10,657 nt of DNA. It comes from Apopatocola sp963628785 (lineage in GTDB: Bacteria > Bacillota > Clostridia > Oscillospirales > Oscillospiraceae). The notes beneath the pieces are model-generated. The model was not told the origin of the DNA, made no database searches, and saw only the letters and a program-made list of their open reading frames with translations. This document shows, in pieces, positions 6,108 through 10,657 of this stretch. Position 1 is the stretch's first letter, and every line of letters begins with the position of its first letter. The stretch is taken from contig CAVGGQ010000067.1 in NCBI GenBank assembly GCA_963628785.1, positions 1 through 10,657 on the forward strand, in the 5' to 3' direction. A program made the position numbers and the translations under genes.

Positions 6108-7307
6108 ATGGAAAACACGAAAATCAAAATGAGCGTCCCGATCGTGGAGATGGACGGCGACGAAATGACCCGCATTCTGTGGAAGATGATCAAGGATGAG
6201 CTGATCCTTCCGTTTGTGGAGCTCAACACCGAATACTACGACCTCGGGCTGGCCAACCGTGACGCAACCGACGACCAAATCACCGTCGACGCGGCCAACG
6301 CCATCAGAGAATACCACGTCGGCGTGAAGTGTGCCACGATTACCCCGAACGCCCAGCGCATGGAGGAGTATCGGCTCCGGAAGATGTGGAAAAGCCCCAA
6401 CGGCACCATCCGCGGCATTCTGGACGGAACGGTCTTCCGCACACCGATCCTCTGCGGCAAAATAAAGCCTTACATCCCCGGATGGACACGCCCCATCACC
6501 GTCGCGCGCCACAGCTTCGGCGACCTCTATAAGGATACGGAATTCCGCATCCCCGGCCCCGGAAAGGCCGAACTGCTCTTTACTGGAGCGGACGGCAGGG
6601 TCATTCGCGAGACCATATATGATTTCGAAGGACCCGGCGTTCTGCAGGGCTGCTTCAACAAGGATTCCTCCATCGAATCCTTTGCCCGCGCCTGCTTTGA
6701 ATACGCGCTGAGCGCCGGACAGGATCTCTGGTTTTCCGCCAAGGACACCATCATGAAAAAATACGACGCCATATTCAAGGACGCCTTTCAGACGCTCTAC
6801 GATACGGAATACAAACCGCGCTTTGAAGAGAAGGGCATCACCTACTCCTACACGCTGATCGATGACGCCGTGGCCCGCATCGTGCGCTCCGAAGGCGGCA
6901 TCGTGTGGGCACTCAAGAATTACGACGGCGATGTCATGAGCGACATGGTGTCCACCGCATTCGGCTCTCTGGCGATGATGACTTCCGTCCTCGTCACGGC
7001 CGACGGCAACTTCGAGTTCGAGGCCGCTCACGGTACCGTCACGCGCCATTACTATCGCTATCTCCAAGGGGAGACAACTTCCACGAACCCGGTCGCCACG
7101 ATTTTCGCCTGGAGCGGTGCCCTCAAAAAGCGCGGCGAGCTGGACGGCAATGCGGAGCTCGTATGCTTCGCCGATCGGCTCGAAAAAGTCACGCTGGACA
7201 CCATAAACGCCGGCACGATGACCCGCGACCTCGCGTCCCTCTGTCCGGACAAACCGCAGCCCGTCGACAGCCTCACCTTCATTCGCACAATTCGGGCAGG
7301 TCTCTGA
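6108..7307 (+). CDS. icd: NADP-dependent isocitrate dehydrogenase (eukaryotic-type, homodimeric)
   Basis: The product of 399 residues is full length for the NADP-IDH subfamily typical of eukaryotes and some bacteria. It oxidatively decarboxylates isocitrate to 2-oxoglutarate and yields NADPH. Substrate residues are visible in KSPNGTIR (Ser 96, Asn 98, Arg 102), TVFR (Arg 111) and VARHSFGD (Arg 134, equivalent to human IDH1 Arg 132). Lys 212 is kept. The metal ligands lie in LIDDAV (Asp 252/253) and NYDGDVMSD (Asp 275, Asp 279). AAHGTVTRHY (Arg 313, His 314) is the NADP 2'-phosphate site, so NADP use is likely. The ATG follows the acn stop by 10 nt, and its GAGGG ribosome site (6096-6100) overlaps that stop, so the two genes share a transcript. 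With gltA it completes the route to 2-oxoglutarate and glutamate. Confidence 0.95.
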   Translation: MENTKIKMSVPIVEMDGDEMTRILWKMIKDELILPFVELNTEYYDLGLANRDATDDQITVDAANAIREYHVGVKCATITPNAQRMEEYRLRKMWKSPNGTIRGILDGTVFRTPILCGKIKPYIPGWTRPITVARHSFGDLYKDTEFRIPGPGKAELLFTGADGRVIRETIYDFEGPGVLQGCFNKDSSIESFARACFEYALSAGQDLWFSAKDTIMKKYDAIFKDAFQTLYDTEYKPRFEEKGITYSYTLIDDAVARIVRSEGGIVWALKNYDGDVMSDMVSTAFGSLAMMTSVLVTADGNFEFEAAHGTVTRHYYRYLQGETTSTNPVATIFAWSGALKKRGELDGNAELVCFADRLEKVTLDTINAGTMTRDLASLCPDKPQPVDSLTFIRTIRAGL

Positions 7308-7319
7308 TACACCCCCGAC

Positions 7320-7350
7320 CGGCACCGCACGGCAATTCCCTGCGGTGCCG
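7320..7350 (+). terminator. Hairpin after icd, possible terminator
   Basis: CGGCACCGCA (7320-7329) and TGCGGTGCCG (7341-7350) form a perfect 10-bp stem with an 11-nt loop, 12 nt past the icd stop. The bases that follow (ATGAACTTCTCC) are not a real T-tract. It may act as a Rho-assisted terminator or mRNA 3' stabiliser. Its arms resemble those of the MITE-like element at 7446-7529. Confidence 0.45.
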
Positions 7351-7392
7351 ATGAACTTCTCCGCGGCGCAAAAACAGAAAACGCCGGGCGTG

Positions 7393-7421
7393 TTGCATAC
7401 CTCGTATTTTTATGGTATAAT
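7393..7421 (+). promoter_or_regulatory. Strong promoter of the sirtuin-tagA-mltG operon
   Basis: A -35 box TTGCAT (7393-7398), a 17-nt spacer and a perfect TATAAT (7416-7421) are preceded by the extended -10 TGG (7413-7415). Transcription would start near 7428 and give a leader of about 135 nt that contains the MITE-like element. Confidence 0.7.
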
Positions 7422-7427
7422 ATAGAA

Positions 7428-7461
7428 GCAACAACGCACAATAAAGGCAACACCGCACAAT
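7428..7461 (+). repeat. Near-perfect 15-bp direct repeat at the MITE's left end
   Basis: GCAACAACGCACAAT (7428-7442) and GCAACACCGCACAAT (7447-7461) differ at one base and lie 19 bp apart. The second copy is the left end of the MITE-like element. The first lies just outside it, at the predicted transcript start. Confidence 0.6.
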
Positions 7462-7529
7462 GTCGTCTGCGGCGCTTTGCGGAAATTTTACTCTTGCAAA
7501 TCGCTCTTGCCGAATTATGCGGTGTTGCC
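7446..7529. mobile_element. MITE-like palindromic element in the operon leader
   Basis: The 84-bp element has perfect 12-bp terminal inverted repeats, GGCAACACCGCA (7446-7457) and TGCGGTGTTGCC (7518-7529). It is flanked on both sides by TAAA (7442-7445 and 7530-7533), as expected for a 4-bp target-site duplication. It has no coding capacity, so it would depend on a transposase elsewhere; the parent family cannot be named from this window. It sits between the promoter and the sirtuin ribosome site, so the RNA would carry a long hairpin in its leader. A simple structured leader or attenuator is the alternative, but the matching flanks favour insertion. Confidence 0.65.
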
Positions 7530-7562
7530 TAAAGTCACAAAATATAAAGGAGCGTGAGGAGC

Positions 7563-8282
7563 GTGCAGGATAATATCGGGGTGCTGCGGTCCTGGATCGC
7601 GGGGAGCGACAATATTGTGTTCTTCGGCGGGGCCGGGGTCTCTACGGAGTCGGGCATTCCGGATTTCCGGAGCACCGGCGGGCTCTACCGGCAGGAGTAC
7701 AAGTACCCGCCGGAGGAAATTCTGAGCCACTCGTTTTTTGAGCGGGATCCCGAGGAATTCTTCCGCTTCTACCGCGCCAAAATGATCCCGCCGGCGGATG
7801 TGAAGCCGAACGCGGCGCATCTTCGCCTTGCAGAGCTCGAGCGCGAGGGTAAGCTCCGTGCTGTCATCACGCAGAACATCGACGGCCTTCATCAGGCGGC
7901 GGGCAGCAAACGGGTCATTGAGCTGCACGGCTCCGTACACCGCGCGCGGTGCGCAAAGTGCGGCAAGCCGTGCCCGGCAGATGCGGTCAACCTCGGCGAG
8001 GGCGTGCCGCGCTGCTCGTGCGGCGGCCTGCTGCGGCCGGAGGTTGTGCTCTATGAGGAACCGCTCGAGGAGCGGGACATCCGCGACGCCGTGAACTTTA
8101 TTGCGGATGCCGACGTCTTGATCGTAGGCGGCACTTCGCTCGCGGTGTACCCCGCAGCGGGACTGCTGCGCTATTACCGCGGGAGCAAGCTCGCGCTCAT
8201 CAACATGGGCGCCACCGGCTATGACACATCGGCCGACCTGCTCATCCGCGAGAAGATCGGCAAGGTATTTTCCCGAGTATGA
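7563..8282 (+). CDS. cobB: NAD-dependent protein deacylase of the SIR2 (sirtuin) family
   Basis: A complete sirtuin of 239 residues that uses NAD+ to remove acetyl (or other acyl) groups from lysines, in the cytoplasm. The NAD-binding GAGVSTESGIPDFR (23-36), TQNIDG (103-108) and catalytic His 122 in LHGSV are present. So is a four-cysteine zinc site (Cys 130, 133, 151, 153), followed by a PEVVLYEE stretch typical of bacterial class-U-like sirtuins. GGTSLAVYP near 189-197 binds NAD. I chose the GTG at 7563: AAAGGAG (7546-7552) lies 10 nt upstream, whereas it is only 1 nt from the in-frame GTG at 7554. Related proteins also begin shortly before an SDNIVFFGGAG stretch. It is first in its operon, and its TGA overlaps the next start (ATGA). 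Preference for acetyl over longer acyl groups cannot be read here. Confidence 0.93.
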   Translation: MQDNIGVLRSWIAGSDNIVFFGGAGVSTESGIPDFRSTGGLYRQEYKYPPEEILSHSFFERDPEEFFRFYRAKMIPPADVKPNAAHLRLAELEREGKLRAVITQNIDGLHQAAGSKRVIELHGSVHRARCAKCGKPCPADAVNLGEGVPRCSCGGLLRPEVVLYEEPLEERDIRDAVNFIADADVLIVGGTSLAVYPAAGLLRYYRGSKLALINMGATGYDTSADLLIREKIGKVFSRV

Positions 8283-9010
8283 AAACCGACATCCTCGGCG
8301 TATCGTTCGATGCGCTGACATTTTCCGAAGCCGCCGAGCGGATCGACGCACTTCTCCTCGCACACGCCGGCGGCTCGATCGTGACTGCCAACCCCGAGAT
8401 CGTTCTGCGCTGCCGCGAAGACGGCGCGTACCGCGATGCGGTAAACGGCGCGGATCTCGTGCTCGCGGACGGCGTAGGCGACCTGTACGCCGCAAAAATT
8501 CTCAATACTCCGCTGCCGGAGCGCGTGACCGGCGCGGACATCGTACCCGAGCTCCTGCACCGGCTCGCATCGCGCGGCGGCAGCGTCTTTCTCTACGGCG
8601 CGCGCCCCGGAACGGCCGAGCGGGCGGGGGAGAGGCTTCGGGAGCAGTATCCCTGCCTTCGCATCGCGGGGACGGAAAACGGCTACATCACCGATGAATC
8701 GGCCCTTTTCGAAACGCTCGGGCGGGATGACCCCGACCTTTTGCTGCTCGGCCTCGGTGCGCCGCGGCAGGAGCTGTGGATGGCCCGGCACCGCGCCGAG
8801 CTCCCAGCTGTGATGGTCGGCGTGGGCGGATTGATCGATGTGTTCGCAGGCGACATCCCGCGTGCGCCGGAGGCGTGGCAGAAGCTTGGCCTTGAGTGGC
8901 TCTACCGTCTGCTCCGTGAACCGAAGCGCATCACGCGCATGATAAAGCTGCCGAAGATCCTGCTCCTGGCAGAGAAAGAACGCAAACGATCCGGCCCGAC
9001 GGGCCGATGA
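8279..9010 (+). CDS. tagA: WecG/TagA/CpsF family glycosyltransferase
   Basis: The product of 243 residues belongs to the family that adds N-acetylmannosamine (or a related sugar) to undecaprenyl-diphospho-GlcNAc, making the linkage disaccharide of wall teichoic acids or a step of other surface glycans. It works at the inner face of the membrane. Family residues are Thr 36 and Asn 38 in VTANPE, Asp 64 in LADGVGD, and Gln 164 in GLGAPRQE. The basic C-terminal tail (about 200-243, ending in LLLAEKERKR) resembles the appendage that anchors TagA to the membrane. Translation is probably coupled to the sirtuin by a 4-nt ATGA overlap. No other teichoic acid or capsule gene is in the window, so the exact glycan is unknown, and the tagA symbol marks the family only. 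Confidence 0.9.
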   Translation: MKTDILGVSFDALTFSEAAERIDALLLAHAGGSIVTANPEIVLRCREDGAYRDAVNGADLVLADGVGDLYAAKILNTPLPERVTGADIVPELLHRLASRGGSVFLYGARPGTAERAGERLREQYPCLRIAGTENGYITDESALFETLGRDDPDLLLLGLGAPRQELWMARHRAELPAVMVGVGGLIDVFAGDIPRAPEAWQKLGLEWLYRLLREPKRITRMIKLPKILLLAEKERKRSGPTGR

Positions 9011-9021
9011 GGAGACATCCT

Positions 9022-10491
9022 ATGTCTGATGAAGAAAAAAACGTAAAGCAGCCGAAGCACGCGGCCCTGGAAACGGAAGCGCCGCCGAAGCCGAAGCACG
9101 CACTTCCCGAGCCGGAACCGCAGCCGGCGCAGGTCGCGCCCGAACCGGAACCTACGGCGGAAGCCGCTCCCGCGGAGTCGCCGAAAAAGGAAAAGAGCGC
9201 GAAGGCGTCCGGCACCGCGCCAAAAAAGAAGAAGCCGGCGAAAAAGGGCCGGATGCGCTCCGTGCGCACCTCACGCCCCGAACCGCACGAGGAAAAGAAA
9301 AAGAAGAATAGCGAGCCGGAGGAAGAACTCGACCCGCGCGAAGCTGAGAGAGCGTATAAGCCCATCCGATCCCGCCGCGACGGACGCATCGGGTGCATGG
9401 GCGGCATCATGTACGCCCTCTTCATCATGTGCACGAGCATCCTGCTCGCCGTGTTCGGCTGGATGGCGGCCTCGGACGTGCTCGCCCTCAACAAGACCAC
9501 GGAGTCCGTGGAGATCACGCTCCCCGAGAGCGCGTTCACGAAGAAGACCGTAGATGTGACGGACGATGACGGCAATGTGACCGGCACAAAATCCGTGCGC
9601 TGCGCGGATATGAACACCGTCGCCGGTATTCTCAAGGACTACGGCCTTATCAATTACAAGTGGCTCTTCCGGCTCTACTCGCGCTTCTCGAATGCCGACC
9701 GGCAGATCAGCCCCGGCACCTATGAGCTCACCACCAATCTCGACTACCGCGCACTTGTGAAAAAAATGCAGGCGGGCGCGGATTCGCAGCTCCAGACGCT
9801 CGTCATGTTCCCCGAAGGCTACAACCTCGACCAGGTCTTCGCCAAGCTCGAGGAAAACGGCGTGTGCAGTGCGGAGGATCTCTATGAAGCGGCGGCGAAC
9901 GCCGAGTACTCGTACGCCTTCCTCGAGGGCGTGGAGACCGGCGATCCGTACCGGCTCGAGGGCTTCCTCTTCCCGGACACCTACTATTTCTATCAGGGCA
10001 TGCAGGCCTCGAGCGCCATCAACAAGTTCCTCTCGAACCTCCACTACCGCATCACGGACGAAATGTGGCAGCAGGCCTCGGCGCTCAACCTCACGTTCCG
10101 TCAGGTCATCACGGTGGCCTCGCTCATCGAGCGAGAAGCGGCGAATGACGAGGAGCGCGCGACAATCGCCTCGGTCATCTATAATCGTCTGAATGCGGGC
10201 ATGCCGCTGCAGCTCGACTCCACGGTCGTGTACGCGCTGCGCGAAACGGGGGAGACGACGATGTCCATCGACCTCATCATGTCGACCGACAGCCCCTACA
10301 ACACATACCTCTATCAGGGACTGCCCCCCGGACCCATCTGCAACCCCGGCATGAACTCCATCGAAGCCGCCCTCAACCCGGAACAGACGAATTACTGCTA
10401 CTTCGCTCTGGACATGGAAACCAAGAGCATGCGCTTCTTCGAAACGCTCGAAGAGCACGAAGCCTTTGTGGCAACGCAAGATTACGGCTAA
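9022..10491 (+). CDS. mltG: Endolytic peptidoglycan transglycosylase MltG (YceG-like)
   Basis: A membrane-anchored lytic transglycosylase of 489 residues that cleaves nascent glycan strands and is thought to set their length. Residues 1-122 are cytoplasmic and very rich in Glu, Lys, Pro and Ala, with repeated PKHA and PEPEP-like segments. One transmembrane helix follows (about 126-150). The YceG domain contains the catalytic glutamate Glu 370 in SLIEREAA, then a SVIYNRLNAGMPLQLDSTV stretch and the C-terminal GLPPGPICNPG. The start at 9022 is chosen over the in-frame ATG at 9007 because AGGAG (9010-9014) lies 7 nt before it. The ribosome site overlaps the tagA stop, so the gene is coupled to tagA. 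The charged N-terminal extension is much longer than the short tail of E. coli MltG, as in some Gram-positive homologues. Confidence 0.95.
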   Translation: MSDEEKNVKQPKHAALETEAPPKPKHALPEPEPQPAQVAPEPEPTAEAAPAESPKKEKSAKASGTAPKKKKPAKKGRMRSVRTSRPEPHEEKKKKNSEPEEELDPREAERAYKPIRSRRDGRIGCMGGIMYALFIMCTSILLAVFGWMAASDVLALNKTTESVEITLPESAFTKKTVDVTDDDGNVTGTKSVRCADMNTVAGILKDYGLINYKWLFRLYSRFSNADRQISPGTYELTTNLDYRALVKKMQAGADSQLQTLVMFPEGYNLDQVFAKLEENGVCSAEDLYEAAANAEYSYAFLEGVETGDPYRLEGFLFPDTYYFYQGMQASSAINKFLSNLHYRITDEMWQQASALNLTFRQVITVASLIEREAANDEERATIASVIYNRLNAGMPLQLDSTVVYALRETGETTMSIDLIMSTDSPYNTYLYQGLPPGPICNPGMNSIEAALNPEQTNYCYFALDMETKSMRFFETLEEHEAFVATQDYG

Positions 10492-10498
10492 AAAACCG

Positions 10499-10535
10499 AG
10501 ACCGCGGATGAAAAATTCCGCGGTCTTTGTGTTGT
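10499..10535 (+). terminator. Intrinsic terminator of the sirtuin-tagA-mltG operon
   Basis: AGACCGCGGA (10499-10508) and TCCGCGGTCT (10517-10526) form a perfect 10-bp GC-rich stem with an 8-nt loop, followed by TTGTGTTGT. A run of A before the stem (10491-10495) gives a T-tract on the other strand, so it may work in both directions. Confidence 0.8.
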
Positions 10536-10560
10536 CAAATATGTTGGTTGATTGCATAAT
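10532..10560 (+). promoter_or_regulatory. Promoter for a gene entering at the right edge
   Basis: TTGTCA (10532-10537) and CATAAT (10555-10560) each match five of six consensus bases and are 17 nt apart. Transcription would start near 10567, leaving a leader of about 89 nt before the presumed start codon at the window edge. An extended -10 TGGTAGAAT (10607-10615) is a second, weaker candidate. Confidence 0.5.
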
Positions 10561-10599
10561 GAAGTTGGACAGCTAAGAAAAAAATCCATAGTGATTTTC

Positions 10600-10609
10600 C
10601 CATGCATGG
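10600..10609. repeat. Perfect 10-bp palindrome CCATGCATGG
   Basis: A fully symmetric CCATGCATGG lies in the leader of the next gene, about 40 nt after the expected transcript start. It could be an operator half-site pair. AATGAAGTT occurs on either side (10558-10566 and 10613-10621). Function is unproven. Confidence 0.35.
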
Positions 10610-10638
10610 TAGAATGAAGTTTGCACACAACATCTGCC

Positions 10639-10657
10639 AAGGGAGGGCAATCACTAT
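10639..10657 (+). other. Ribosome-binding site and start of an unseen gene
   Basis: AAGGGAGGG (10639-10647) is a strong Shine-Dalgarno sequence. Eight bases later the window ends in AT (10656-10657), so an ATG would be complete if the next base is G. No coding sequence is visible, so no product can be named. A transposase gene of an insertion sequence whose left end lies near 10560 is one possibility. Confidence 0.4.

Noticed and set aside
6060..7325. 421-codon open frame on the minus strand opposite icd
   Set aside because: It is the antisense shadow of a full-length isocitrate dehydrogenase and has no motif or ribosome site.
9271..10557. 428-codon open frame on the minus strand opposite mltG
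   Set aside because: It is the shadow of mltG and runs through the operon terminator; its translation resembles no family.

Overview
The window is GC-rich and almost fully packed with genes. Clear Shine-Dalgarno sites, consensus -35/-10 promoters with 17-nt spacers and short intergenic gaps all fit a bacterial chromosome. The gene set points to an anaerobic Firmicute, probably in the Clostridia (Oscillospirales- or Lachnospiraceae-like) or possibly the Negativicutes. It comprises a Re-independent citrate synthase with a clostridial-type hydratase/aconitase and a eukaryotic-type NADP-isocitrate dehydrogenase, a class-U-like sirtuin, a WecG/TagA glycosyltransferase, MltG, XdhC and DUF364. The taxonomic placement is inference from gene content; no rRNA or other marker is present.

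Region 1 (1-2257): a DUF4213/DUF364 protein (minus strand) and an XdhC-family protein (plus strand) are transcribed apart from a 98-bp gap. That gap holds two promoters pointing at each other. Both families are linked to metal or molybdenum cofactor handling, but no molybdoenzyme lies in the window. Past xdhC is a 284-bp AT-rich gap with a strong plus-strand terminator, several inverted repeats and a minus-strand terminator serving the next gene.

Region 2 (2258-7307): citrate synthase (minus) diverges from an aconitase-isocitrate dehydrogenase operon (plus). Together they make the oxidative half of the TCA cycle: oxaloacetate plus acetyl-CoA to citrate, to isocitrate, to 2-oxoglutarate. In anaerobes this branch mainly supplies glutamate. 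The 225-bp control region between them has a good gltA promoter and five copies of a TTGCA/TGCAA core, some arranged as inverted pairs, which suggests shared regulation.

Region 3 (7308-10491): a strong promoter with an extended -10 is followed by an 84-bp MITE-like element. It has 12-bp perfect terminal inverted repeats and TAAA flanking duplications, and lies inside the 5' leader. Then comes a tightly coupled operon of a sirtuin deacetylase, a WecG/TagA/CpsF glycosyltransferase and the endolytic transglycosylase MltG, closed by an intrinsic terminator.

Region 4 (10492-10657): a good promoter, a leader with a 10-bp palindrome, and a strong ribosome-binding site whose start codon would straddle the right edge. 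The gene itself is not visible.

I found no CRISPR array, tRNA, rRNA, complete insertion sequence or clear defence system. Most of the window is ordinary metabolism and envelope biology. The parts most worth a second look are the MITE in the sirtuin operon leader, the opposed promoters, the gltA/acn control region and the substituted active-site motif of the aconitase.
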